From the NCBI GenBank assembly GCA_963736685.1, contig CAVTPZ010000002.1, positions 1 to 21,191 on the forward strand: a stretch of 21,191 nucleotides of DNA, read 5' to 3'. Positions 12,987 to 21,117 of the stretch are shown piece by piece; position 1 is the first letter of the stretch; each line of letters starts with the position of its first letter. The position numbers were made by a program, and so were the translations under genes. The notes below the pieces were generated by a model that did not search any database, was not told the DNA's origin, and worked only from the letters and a program-made list of their open reading frames with translations. The DNA comes from DASUPK01 sp963736685 (GTDB lineage Bacteria; Actinomycetota; Thermoleophilia; Solirubrobacterales; 70-9).

Positions 12987-14144
12987 GTGAACGCAGCGCC
13001 GCCGACCCAAGGCCGTGCTCTCCCGAGCAAGGAGGAGATCCTCGCCTTCCAGTCCTCCTGGATGAAGCGCGCCGGTTTCGCTGCGCTGCTCGGCGCCTTG
13101 ATCGTCGCGGCGTCCATCGCCGCTCAGCAGGTTGGTCTGAACCCACCGAGTGGCAACTCGGATGCGGATCAACTTGTGTTCGAGCACGCTCACGCGAGCC
13201 GGCTGATCTACACGTCGATCGTGCTGGGAATCGGGTTGGCGCTGTTTGCGGTCCCGTTGTGGTTTCTGTTCCGGGCCGCCGCTGGGCGAGCGCAGGGCGT
13301 GCGAAGTTCGCTCGTGGGAATGATCATCCTCGGGCCACTGGCGTTCGGCGTCGGGGCGGGGGCGGCCTCGATCGGCAGCACCCAGGCCGCCGAGGATTTC
13401 CACAACCAGGAGCCGGCCGCCGTCCAGCAGGCTCGCCAGCAGGCGGAGCAGGCGCAGGTGACCCACGCCAAGCCCTCCCAAGGCACGAAGGCAGCTGGTA
13501 CAGGAACCACCGCGACGGAGTCGACGCCTGCGAGCACCACCGCTCCGACGACGACCTCCACGACAGCCTCAACGACGATCAATCTCAACGGGACCACGAC
13601 GACAGTTGCGACGCCCGTCACGCCGACGCAGGCCGGTAGCAACGCGCGGGAGAATCTGGCCGATCACGTCAACAAGCACACGACCCTGCTTCTGGTGGGT
13701 GGATTGCTCGGCTTCATCGGCAAGCTCGCATTGGTCTTCGGGCTCATCTACACCAGCCTTTGGTCAATGCGCGTCGGGCTTCTGACTCGGTTCTGGGGCG
13801 TGGCTGGGATGGTCGCCGGGATCGGACTCATTCTGCTGGGGGCGCTCGGTTTCGCTGTTCTGGTGTTTTGGTTCGCCGTCATCGGACTGATGTTTTCCGG
13901 TTACTGGCCGCGGCCGCTGCCCCCGGCCTGGGCCGCCGGAGAGGCGATCCCGTGGCTGAGTCGCAGCGAGGACATCGGCCCGCCGCCGGAAGAGAGGGGA
14001 CCCGGCGGGACGGTCGAGGGAAGCGGGCGCGAGGTCTCCGAGTCGCCGCTGCCCGAGGAGGGCGGCGGCAACGGCGTGCCTCCCGAGCCGCCCTACGGCG
14101 AGACGCAGGGTCAGCGGCGCAAGAAGCGCAAGCGGCGCGGCTAG
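12987..14144 (+). CDS. Multi-pass membrane protein with Thr-rich extracytoplasmic region, 385 aa
   Basis: Starting at GTG 12987, the protein has an N-terminal cytoplasmic stretch and a first membrane helix (GFAALLGALIVAASIAAQ). Two more helices follow (LIYTSIVLGIGLALFAVPLW, and SLVGMIILGPLAFGVGAG). A hydrophilic loop of about 100 residues, rich in Gln/Ala and then Thr/Ser/Ala (TTAPTTTSTTASTTINLNG), comes next. At least three further helices follow (LLLVGGLLGFIGKLALVFGL; GVAGMVAGIGLILLGALGFA; VLVFWFAVIGLMFSG). The tail is Pro/Gly/Glu-rich and ends in KKRKRRG, probably cytoplasmic. Thr-rich linkers of this kind are often exposed and glycosylated in actinobacteria. Family not named. The stop overlaps the convergent VOC gene by four bases. 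Confidence 0.75.
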   Translation: MNAAPPTQGRALPSKEEILAFQSSWMKRAGFAALLGALIVAASIAAQQVGLNPPSGNSDADQLVFEHAHASRLIYTSIVLGIGLALFAVPLWFLFRAAAGRAQGVRSSLVGMIILGPLAFGVGAGAASIGSTQAAEDFHNQEPAAVQQARQQAEQAQVTHAKPSQGTKAAGTGTTATESTPASTTAPTTTSTTASTTINLNGTTTTVATPVTPTQAGSNARENLADHVNKHTTLLLVGGLLGFIGKLALVFGLIYTSLWSMRVGLLTRFWGVAGMVAGIGLILLGALGFAVLVFWFAVIGLMFSGYWPRPLPPAWAAGEAIPWLSRSEDIGPPPEERGPGGTVEGSGREVSESPLPEEGGGNGVPPEPPYGETQGQRRKKRKRRG

Positions 14145-14503
14145 TTTCTCCTCCGCGGCGGTGGCGCGGCCATCAGCTCGACCCGGTGTCCACCCGGCGC
14201 GATCGCGAAGGCGCGGTCGGCGCCCCAGAGCTGGCGGGTGTCCTCGACGGTGAAGCCGCCGTGGCGCAGCCGCTGCTTGGCCTCGGCGTGGTCGGGGGCG
14301 ACCACCGCTGCGTGACCCAGGACAGGGGCGGTGTGCTGCTCGGTGAGGATCAGGTGGATCTGGGTCCCGTCGCGTTCCAGCCAGCGGACGGAGTCACCCA
14401 GCACCTCGGCGGCGGGGACCTCCTCGAAGCCGAGCAGGCGCCAGAACTCGACCGATCGGTCAATCTCCTCCGGAGGGACCTCGAGAGAGACGTGATGGAG
14501 CAT
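14141..14503 (-). CDS. VOC-fold (glyoxalase/bleomycin-resistance type) protein, 120 aa
   Basis: The protein has the paired beta-alpha-beta-beta-beta layout of the vicinal oxygen chelate superfamily: LHHVSLEVPP at the start, a central VRWLERDGTQIHLIL, then GHAAVVAPDHAEA and GHRVELMAAPP at the end. Candidate metal ligands are a His in LHH, H50, H64 and E109. The superfamily includes glyoxalases, dioxygenases and antibiotic-binding proteins; which one this is cannot be told. ATG 14503 is chosen because it opens directly with the first beta strand. ATG 14521 and GTG/ATG further up to 14533 are in frame but add low-information residues. The C-terminal PPPRRRN is a short basic tail. Convergent with the membrane-protein gene. 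Confidence 0.8.
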   Translation of the reverse strand: MLHHVSLEVPPEEIDRSVEFWRLLGFEEVPAAEVLGDSVRWLERDGTQIHLILTEQHTAPVLGHAAVVAPDHAEAKQRLRHGGFTVEDTRQLWGADRAFAIAPGGHRVELMAAPPPRRRN

Positions 14504-14578
14504 TGGCGAACAGGATGACATCCTCGATCGCACCGGCCACGGCCTCGGGGCCCTTCTTGAGGATCTGCGTGAGGTCGG

Positions 14579-15322
14579 CTAGAGCGAGCGACGCCGGGGC
14601 TCGTCGCCGGTGCGCCGTGCGATCAGCCCCGACGCGAGCAGCGCCGCCCCGACCAGCGCCAGCGCTCCCACCGCCATGCCGGTCATCGGCAGCGTGGTGG
14701 AGGAGCCCGCGGCGCCCGGAGACGCGACCGCGGACGACTCCGAGGTACCCGAGCTGCTGGAGCTCGCGCCTCCACCACCACCACCCCCGCCTCCGCCGGA
14801 CGCGCTCAGCACGCGGACGGTGCCCTTCATGTTCGGGTGGATCGTGCAGATGTAGCTGAAGGTCCCGGCCGAGTTGAAGGTGTGCGAGCCGCTGCCGCCC
14901 GAGTTGATCGTGCCCGTGTCGAAGGTGCCGTCGTTCGCGGTGGCGGTGTGCGGCGCCTGGCCGGAGTTGTGCCAGGTCACGGTGTCGCCGACGTTGACCG
15001 TCACCGTCGCGGCCGAGAAGAAGAAGTCTCCCATCGTGACGCTGGTGGATGCCGCGCTATGGGCCTTGTGGGTGGGGCTCGAGACGGTGACCGCCGGGGG
15101 AGCGGGTGAGCTCGTGGTGGCGGACGGGTCGGTTGCGGGAGCAACCGGATCCGGTGTGGTGGCGGTCGTCGTCGTGGGAACCGTCGTCGTCGCGGTCGTG
15201 TCCGTGGTCGTGCCGACATCCTGCGCCGTCGAGATCGCCGGCACGGCGCAGATCGCCGCCAGGACGAGCATCCCGCTCGCCAGGGCTCTAGCTCCCTTCA
15301 CCCATCGCATCCTACGGTTCAT
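14579..15322 (-). CDS. LPxTG-anchored cupredoxin (plastocyanin/azurin-like), 247 aa
   Basis: A signal peptide (basic head, core about 13-29, cleavage near STAQD) is followed by a Thr/Pro-rich stalk (about 37-80). The cupredoxin domain (about 93-172) carries the type-1 copper ligands: H125 in APHTA, then C159, H162 and M165 in YICTIHPNM. After it come ten glycines, a Ser-rich linker and LPMTG (211-215), followed by a hydrophobic helix (AVGALALVGAALLASGLIA) and RR-rich tail. That is a sortase signal, so the copper protein would be fixed covalently to the cell wall, or stay in the membrane if no sortase acts. It probably carries electrons or binds copper outside the cell. No sortase or oxidase lies in the window. 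A palindrome overlaps the start codon. Confidence 0.88.
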   Translation of the reverse strand: MNRRMRWVKGARALASGMLVLAAICAVPAISTAQDVGTTTDTTATTTVPTTTTATTPDPVAPATDPSATTSSPAPPAVTVSSPTHKAHSAASTSVTMGDFFFSAATVTVNVGDTVTWHNSGQAPHTATANDGTFDTGTINSGGSGSHTFNSAGTFSYICTIHPNMKGTVRVLSASGGGGGGGGGGASSSSSGTSESSAVASPGAAGSSTTLPMTGMAVGALALVGAALLASGLIARRTGDEPRRRSL

Positions 15323-15336
15323 TGACTTGTAGTCAA
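15322..15336. promoter_or_regulatory. Putative operator palindrome at the cupredoxin start
   Basis: TTGACTTGTAGTCAA is a perfect inverted repeat (TTGACT / AGTCAA, three-base spacer) that overlaps the ATG and reaches the bases just upstream. A dimeric repressor bound here would block transcription or translation of the cupredoxin gene. The half-site form is compatible with MarR-type operators, but no cognate regulator is in the window. Confidence 0.45.
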
Positions 15337-15382
15337 CTACGAAATGTCGAGGCTTGTGGATTGGACGTGCCCCGGCGAGCGC

Positions 15383-17020
15383 TCAGCCCAGCGCGCTGAC
15401 GCCCGGCGGGGCGTCGGACGGCTCCGGCTCCTGATCGGCCGCGACCCGTTTCCGGTGGGTGCGGATCTCGCTCATGATGCGCTCGAGCCGGGGCTCGGTG
15501 GAGGCATCGACGTGAGTCATCGCCGCGGCGATCGCCGGATGAACCGAAGCGATTCGCTCGTGCATCGCCTGTGCGACTGCGCGGTAGGTCGGGTGTCCCT
15601 CGCGGCCGGAGCGCAGCTCGATCAGATGCATGGCCTCGCGAGCGTTCAGGTCGAGCAGATAGCGGATCCGGTAGCCGAGGCAGAGTGCGTAGGGGGCGGC
15701 GTCCGCCAAGCCCGAGGCGGTGAGCCGCTCGTACTCGGTCCGCGAGATCTCCAGCGCCCGCTCGTACTCCGAGCCGGCGCCGGCCTCGCGCACCTCCTCC
15801 GGGATGCCGGCACCCAGGTCCGGGCTCAATGCCTGCCACTGGCAGGTCAGCATGCGGTGGCGCTGCAGGTCGCGGAAGCCGCCGTAGTCCGAGACGATCT
15901 CGAAGCGGTAGCGCACGGCCTCCCAGCCGCGGCCGGGCCGGTGGCGCCGGTTCGGGCGCTCGCCGGCGAGGTCGGCGATCATCTCGGCCTGCCCGTCGGG
16001 CGGGAGGGCGCGGACGCGATCGAGGATGGCGCGTTCGGAGGCGGTCGAGGACTCGAACAGCGAGGCCGCGATCAGGTCGTCCTCGGAACCCTCGACGTCG
16101 ATCAGCTCGACCGAGGGGACGTCCTCGCCCTCGGAACGGTCGAGACCCATGCGGGCCACCCAGCGCTCCGCCGCTTCGCGGCGCCGCTCGAGATAGGTGA
16201 CCCATTCCCCGCCGCGGTCCGGCCGCTCCACCCGCGCGACGAAGCTCGGCATCACCTTCTTGAGCTCCTCGAGGATCATCGTCGCGAAATGCCGTGACTC
16301 CGGCAGGGGCGAGGCGAGCATCCTCAGCATCATCTGCTCGTAGGCCTGACCCGACGCGAAGATGCCGACGTGGCTCAGGGTCGCGGCAGGGAGCAGGCCG
16401 CGCAGCAGATCCAGCGCCTTGGCCTTGATCGAGCGCTCCCAGGCGGCCTCCGGCTCATCGCCCCGGGGCCAGCGCTCAGCTGCCCACTCCCTGACCTCTG
16501 CGAGCGAGCGGGAGTAGATCGCGAAGATCTCGTCCATCGCCGCGGCGTATTCGGGCCCCAGCTCGTCGTCGCAATAGAAGCGATAGCCGCCGCCGGCTGA
16601 TTCGGGCAGCGGCTGGTCGTAGGGGATGTAGCGGGTCGACTGCTCCAGGTAGGCGGCGAGGCGTCCCCGCTGCAGCACCTTGGTCAGGACGTTCGAGACC
16701 CACTCGCAGGCGACATGGGCTCCGCCGACCTGGGCGATCGAGTCATCGCCGTACCCCATGAAGACGCGCTCGTAGAGGCCGGCGGCACGCTCGCCCTCCT
16801 CGCCCTCGAACGGGCGGCCGCCCTCGGGCACGTCCTCGGCGAATTCGTCCAGGTAGAGACGGCGCAGGGTCCCGGCATAGCGCGAGTAGCGGGCGAAGAG
16901 CGCGCCCTTGATCGTCTCCGGCAGGTTGACGAGCGCGAAAACGGGTCGGTCGAGATTGGTGAAGTGGGGGGAGAGGAGCCTCCGTTCCTCATCCGTGAAT
17001 TCCTCGACCGGGTAGCGCAC
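15383..17020 (-). CDS. Tandem ThyX-like (FAD-dependent thymidylate synthase family) protein, 545 aa
   Basis: Two ThyX-like halves are fused. The first half (about 1-260) has GYGDDSIAQVGGAHVACEWV and the motif RGRLAAYLEQSTRYI (118-132), close to the ThyX signature but with Gly in place of the central His of RHR. The second half (about 310-520) has FRDLQRHRMLTCQWQALSPD, where RHR (387-389) is intact but the Ser seven residues on is Ala, and ends with a helical LRSGREGHPTYRAVAQAMHE. Single-domain ThyX enzymes are about 220-300 residues, so the length fits two copies. Standard ThyX makes dTMP from dUMP with FAD and folate; whether this protein does is unproven. Start GTG 17020. The open frame extends a dozen codons upstream (RWHYDGSL) without an initiator. 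It follows the transporter gene by about 50 bases. Confidence 0.8.
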   Translation of the reverse strand: MRYPVEEFTDEERRLLSPHFTNLDRPVFALVNLPETIKGALFARYSRYAGTLRRLYLDEFAEDVPEGGRPFEGEEGERAAGLYERVFMGYGDDSIAQVGGAHVACEWVSNVLTKVLQRGRLAAYLEQSTRYIPYDQPLPESAGGGYRFYCDDELGPEYAAAMDEIFAIYSRSLAEVREWAAERWPRGDEPEAAWERSIKAKALDLLRGLLPAATLSHVGIFASGQAYEQMMLRMLASPLPESRHFATMILEELKKVMPSFVARVERPDRGGEWVTYLERRREAAERWVARMGLDRSEGEDVPSVELIDVEGSEDDLIAASLFESSTASERAILDRVRALPPDGQAEMIADLAGERPNRRHRPGRGWEAVRYRFEIVSDYGGFRDLQRHRMLTCQWQALSPDLGAGIPEEVREAGAGSEYERALEISRTEYERLTASGLADAAPYALCLGYRIRYLLDLNAREAMHLIELRSGREGHPTYRAVAQAMHERIASVHPAIAAAMTHVDASTEPRLERIMSEIRTHRKRVAADQEPEPSDAPPGVSALG

Positions 17021-17071
17021 GAGCGAGCCATCGTAGTGCCAGCGCGGGATGGCTCAGGTCCCGGCCGGGGC

Positions 17072-18001
17072 CTATCCCCAGACGATCTGTGCGGCGACCG
17101 CGGCGGCGACCGCAATTCCGGTGGTCCAGGCCACGGCCTGGGCCGCCAGCCTGGCGTCGAGGCCGTAGACGTGGGAGACCAGCAGCGTGTTCACCCCGCA
17201 CGGCATCGCTGCCAGCAGCAGGTAGGGGCCGGGCAGGTCGATGAAGGGAAGCGACAGGAGGAGCAGCAGGCCGGGCGCGATGGCCAGGCGCAGCAGGATC
17301 GTCGCGCCCAGCGGCGGGTCGAGCGGGGAGCCGAGCCGGACACTCCGCTCCTCGACCTCCTCCGCGAGCACGGCGCCCACGGCGAAGAAGCCGATCGGGA
17401 GCAGGGCGACCACGACCCCGCGGGAGATGTCGACCAGAGTGTCCGGCGCCCACGAGTCGGGCGCGACCACGGCCAGGATCGCGGCGTAGAGCGGCGGATT
17501 GCGCGTGAAGAACGCGATCAACCTCTCCCTCGGCCCCTCGCCCGCCTTGGTGCCGAAGGCGGCCCCGACGCCGAAGCCGAGCAGAAGGAGACTCGGGATC
17601 GAGACGACCACGTCATAGACGACGGCCTGCCCCAGCGCGTGGAACCCGAGCAGGGAGGCGCAGAGCGGATACCCCAGGTAGCCCGTGTTCGGCGCGAGGG
17701 TCCCCACGATCACGGACCCAGCCGAGGGCCGGGGCAGGTGAAGAAGCCGCAGGCTGACCAGCCAGGCGAGGCCCGCCGCCGCGAGAATCGCCACCCAGCC
17801 GATCAGCAGCCCTCCGGCGACGTTCGCGTTCAGATGCGCGCGGTCGAGGTTGAAGAAGACGACGAACGGGAGCAGCGTGTAGAGGGACAGCACCAGGAGG
17901 CGCCGCGCCCACCCGACCGCGCTCGCGGGCCAGCGGCGCTCGGCGGCGATCCCGGCGGAGGCGGAGATCACGATCGCGGCGACGGTGAGGAGGACGCCCA
18001 A
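17072..18001 (-). CDS. AEC-family (auxin-efflux-carrier-like) membrane transporter, 309 aa
   Basis: About ten hydrophobic segments span the protein, in two halves split by a hydrophilic loop (GTKAGEGPRERLIAFFTRNP, about residues 150-170). The N-half motif LAPNTGYLGYPLC resembles the conserved N-x-G-Y-x-G-x-P stretch of the bacterial AEC/bile-acid-Na symporter-like fold, and the C-half MPCGVNTLLVSHVYG matches the crossing region with a broken helix. Bacterial members carry malate, other small acids or unknown solutes; the substrate here is not determinable. Start TTG 18001 is weak; GAGG lies about 11 bases upstream. It lies between nuoN (49 bases away) and the ThyX-like gene on the same strand, so it may be read from the nuo transcript. 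Confidence 0.82.
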   Translation of the reverse strand: MGVLLTVAAIVISASAGIAAERRWPASAVGWARRLLVLSLYTLLPFVVFFNLDRAHLNANVAGGLLIGWVAILAAAGLAWLVSLRLLHLPRPSAGSVIVGTLAPNTGYLGYPLCASLLGFHALGQAVVYDVVVSIPSLLLLGFGVGAAFGTKAGEGPRERLIAFFTRNPPLYAAILAVVAPDSWAPDTLVDISRGVVVALLPIGFFAVGAVLAEEVEERSVRLGSPLDPPLGATILLRLAIAPGLLLLLSLPFIDLPGPYLLLAAMPCGVNTLLVSHVYGLDARLAAQAVAWTTGIAVAAAVAAQIVWG

Positions 18002-18049
18002 GGGACCGGGATCCTCGCGGACGCGGGAGCGCGGAGTGAGGCCGCGGGA

Positions 18050-19567
18050 TTAGATCGTGGTCGCGAGCGACGAGGCCGCGTGCGAGGCCCAGTCGATCAA
18101 CGGCGACGGGGCGACGCCGAAGACGACGGTGAGCGCGGCGCAGACCAGGGCGGAGCCGGCGATCAGGATGCAGCGGCCCGTTCCCTTTCGAGGGGCTGCG
18201 TCGGCCTCGGGTGAGCCGCCGGCGATCGCCGGCATCGCGGTGGGGGCGGCGCCGGGCGCCGGCCTCATCCACATCGCCGAGACGACCCTCAGGTAGTAGA
18301 CGAGGGACACCATCGAGCCGGCCACGATGACCACGCCGAGCCAGGTGTAGTCGCCGTCGACCGTCGCCTCGATCAGGAAGAGCTTGCCCATGAACCCCGA
18401 AGTGCCGGGGATCCCGGCGAGGGCCAGCATGCCGATGGTGAGCGGCCAGGCGAGCAGGGGGCGCGAGCGCCCGATCCCGGCGAAGGACTCGATGTCGTCG
18501 CCGGTGTCGGTCTCCCGCTCGCGGGCGACGATCACGGCGAAGACGGCGAGGTTCATCAGCGTGTAGGCGGCCAGGTAGAAGACCAGTGCCTTGAGGCCGG
18601 TCTCGGTCGCCACCACGACGCCGGCGAGCATGTAGCCGGCCTGGGCGACGCCCGAGTACCCCATGAGCCGCTTCAGGCTGTCCTGGCCGAGCGCGCCGAT
18701 GTTGCCGACCGCGATGGAGAGCACGGCGACAGCGGCGAGTGCCGGCTTCCAGTCATGGGCGATCGGCCCGAGCGCCACCTCGAAGAGGCGGGCCAGGGCG
18801 ATGAAGGCGGCGGCCTTGGTCGCGACCGCCATGAAAGCGGTGACCGGGGTGGGGGCGCCCTGGTAGACGTCGGGAGTCCACTGGTGGAAGGGGGCCAGCG
18901 AGGTCTTGAAGGCAAGGCCGGTCAGGACCATCGCGGTGCCGATCAGGACGAGCGTGTCATTGCCGTTCCCGCCGGGGCCGAGAGCGTGCGCGATCCCGGT
19001 GAAGTCGGTGGAGCCCGAGGCGCCGTAGAGCAGCGCGAATCCGTAGAGCACCGTCGCCGAGCCGATCGAGCCGATGATCAGGTACTTGAGGCCGGACTCG
19101 AGCGAGCGCTCCTGACGGCGGGCCGAGGCGCAGAGGACGTAGAGCGGGATCGAGAGCAGCTCGAGCGCCACGAAGAACGCGACCAGGTTCTGGGCCTGCC
19201 CGATCAGGGTCATGCCGAGGACGGAGCCGAGCAGCAGCGTGTAGAAGGCGCCGAACTCGGCCTCCTCCGCGGCCGGCTCGCGGATCGCGAGGAGCACGAC
19301 GATCGCGGCCGCAGTGCAGGCGATCAGGGCCGCCGCCAGGCCGAAGGCATCAAGGCGGAGGGCGCCTGACACGAGGTCCGTATTGGAGCCCCACTGCCAG
19401 ATCGAGAGCCCGGCGGTGGCGGCGAGTACGGCGATCGTCAGGCCCGCGTTAACCCAGCGCGACCGCAGGAACAGGCCGGTGATCAGCACGACGACGATCC
19501 CCGCCGTCAGGGCGATGACGGGCGAGAGCCCGGCGTAGTCGATGTGGGGGGTGTTGAAGGTCGTCAT
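18050..19567 (-). CDS. nuoN: NADH-quinone oxidoreductase subunit N
   Basis: NuoN is one of the antiporter-like membrane subunits of complex I that couple NADH oxidation to proton pumping. The protein is almost wholly hydrophobic, with about 14 membrane segments in 505 residues. Key sites are present: the TM5 Glu in FVALELLSIPLYVL, the Lys in AFKTSLAPFHQWTPDVYQGA, a further Lys in VATKAAAF, and the Lys in SGFMGKLFLIEA. The C-terminus is short and Ala/Pro-rich. ATG 19567 overlaps the nuoM stop by ATGA, so the two are translationally coupled. It is the last nuo gene here. Confidence 0.95.
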   Translation of the reverse strand: MTTFNTPHIDYAGLSPVIALTAGIVVVLITGLFLRSRWVNAGLTIAVLAATAGLSIWQWGSNTDLVSGALRLDAFGLAAALIACTAAAIVVLLAIREPAAEEAEFGAFYTLLLGSVLGMTLIGQAQNLVAFFVALELLSIPLYVLCASARRQERSLESGLKYLIIGSIGSATVLYGFALLYGASGSTDFTGIAHALGPGGNGNDTLVLIGTAMVLTGLAFKTSLAPFHQWTPDVYQGAPTPVTAFMAVATKAAAFIALARLFEVALGPIAHDWKPALAAVAVLSIAVGNIGALGQDSLKRLMGYSGVAQAGYMLAGVVVATETGLKALVFYLAAYTLMNLAVFAVIVARERETDTGDDIESFAGIGRSRPLLAWPLTIGMLALAGIPGTSGFMGKLFLIEATVDGDYTWLGVVIVAGSMVSLVYYLRVVSAMWMRPAPGAAPTAMPAIAGGSPEADAAPRKGTGRCILIAGSALVCAALTVVFGVAPSPLIDWASHAASSLATTI

Positions 19568-21117
19568 CGCTGTGCCAACTCCGGGCAGTTGGTCGCGGTC
19601 ACCGCGCTGGAGCCGTTTGAGTAGATGCCTCGCACACAGGCGGTTTGGGCGACGTTCGAAGTCACTGCGTGATCGGCCCGATGCAGGATCAGCCCGGGGT
19701 AGAGGGCCAGCGCGACGATGCAGGCGACCAGGCCAGCGATCACACCTCCGTCCCAGAGGCCTACCTCCCGCGATTCGATCCCGTCCGGCTTTCGGTTGTG
19801 CATCGCGTGCTGGTACATGCGCAGCGCGTAGTAGGCGGCCATCGCGATGCCGATCGCGGCGATGAAGGCGAAGACGATCTTCTCCTGGAAGATGCCGTTC
19901 AGGATGTAGAACTCGCCGATGAAGTTGGAGGAGCCGGGGATGGCGAGCAGGGCCATCGTCGCGACCAGGAAGAGCGCCGCCAGGACCGGGGCGCGCATGG
20001 CAAGCCCGCCCATCTTGGTGATGTCGTCCGTCCCGGCTCGGGCGACCAGCACCACCGCGATCAGCATCAGCGGCGCGATCACGAGGCCGTGGTTGACCAT
20101 CTGCAGCACCGCGCCGTCGGCGCCGTCGGGGCGCAGGCTGAAGATCCCGAGCGTGATGAAGCCGAGCTGCGCGACCGAGGAGTAGCCGAGGACCAGGCGG
20201 GCGCTCGTCTGGGTGAACGCCATCACCGAGCCGTAGAGGATCGAGACCACGGCGATGATCAGGATGACCTCCTGGAAGTGCGTCGTCGCCGCCGGGAAGA
20301 CCGGCAGCACGATGCGCAGGAAGCCGTAGGCGCCGACCTTCGACAGGACGCCCGAGAAGAGCGCGAGAGCAGGTAGCGGGGCGACGCGGTAGGCGTCGGG
20401 CATCCAGGCGTGCAGCGGGAAGGCCGGCATCTTCACGAGGAAGGCGGCGGCGAAGAACCAGAAGATCCAGTACTGGCTGCCGCTGCCGAGCGGGTGCGCG
20501 GCGAGGTGCTGGATGTTGAAGTCGATCGGGCCGCCATTGGCCGCCAGGATCCCGGTGGCGATCGCCCCGACCAGCATCAACAGCGATCCGACGAGCGTGT
20601 AGACGATCATCTTGATCACGGCGGCCTGCGGCCGGATCGGCCCCTCGTCCTCCTCCGGCCGGCCCGGATGCTCGGTTCCCCAGCTCCCGAACAGGAAGTA
20701 GAACGGGATCAGCATCAGGTCGAAGAAGAGGACGAAGAGGATCAGGTCCTGGGCGAGGAACGCGCCGAGCACCGCAGTCTCGGCCAGCCCGAACATGAGG
20801 AAGTAGTTCCGGGACCGCTCCGGCGTGTTGATCGCGGACCAGAGGGTCGCGGCGAACCAGAGGACGGCGGTGAGCAGGACGAGGAAGAGGCTGATCCCGT
20901 CGATCCCGAGCTGATACCGCACGCCGAGTCCGGGGATCCAGCTCTCGTCGACGGTGTGCTGGAGGCCGCCGGAGGGGTCAAAGCCCGCCACCACCACGAC
21001 CGCCAGGACGAGAGCCACCAGTGACCCGACTACCCCGACCCAGCCGGAGGTCCCGCGCGGAGCAGCGCAGGCAAGGAGCCCAGCAGCCAATGGCGCCCAG
21101 AGAAGGACCTGAATCAT
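19564..21117 (-). CDS. nuoM: NADH-quinone oxidoreductase subunit M
   Basis: NuoM is an antiporter-like proton-pumping subunit of complex I. The 517-residue protein has about 14 membrane helices and the family blocks GIDGISLFLVLLTAVL, AAFLVKMPAFPLHAWMPDAY (channel Lys), GVLSKVGAYGFLRI (second Lys) and GSSNFIGEFYILNG (Glu). The TM5 stretch reads LFVLFFDLMLIPFYF: D133 stands where NuoM proteins usually have a conserved Glu. The C-terminal ~45 residues form a hydrophilic tail. ATG 21117 is chosen over the longer frame because an AAGGAGGG site lies seven bases before it and because it overlaps the previous stop (ATGA). Confidence 0.94.
   Translation of the reverse strand: MIQVLLWAPLAAGLLACAAPRGTSGWVGVVGSLVALVLAVVVVAGFDPSGGLQHTVDESWIPGLGVRYQLGIDGISLFLVLLTAVLWFAATLWSAINTPERSRNYFLMFGLAETAVLGAFLAQDLILFVLFFDLMLIPFYFLFGSWGTEHPGRPEEDEGPIRPQAAVIKMIVYTLVGSLLMLVGAIATGILAANGGPIDFNIQHLAAHPLGSGSQYWIFWFFAAAFLVKMPAFPLHAWMPDAYRVAPLPALALFSGVLSKVGAYGFLRIVLPVFPAATTHFQEVILIIAVVSILYGSVMAFTQTSARLVLGYSSVAQLGFITLGIFSLRPDGADGAVLQMVNHGLVIAPLMLIAVVLVARAGTDDITKMGGLAMRAPVLAALFLVATMALLAIPGSSNFIGEFYILNGIFQEKIVFAFIAAIGIAMAAYYALRMYQHAMHNRKPDGIESREVGLWDGGVIAGLVACIVALALYPGLILHRADHAVTSNVAQTACVRGIYSNGSSAVTATNCPELAQR

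Noticed and set aside
16715..18214. A 499-residue plus-strand ORF opposite the ThyX-like and transporter genes
   Set aside because: It is antisense to two recognisable genes and is dominated by Arg, Gly, Asp and Gln, as expected for a non-coding frame.
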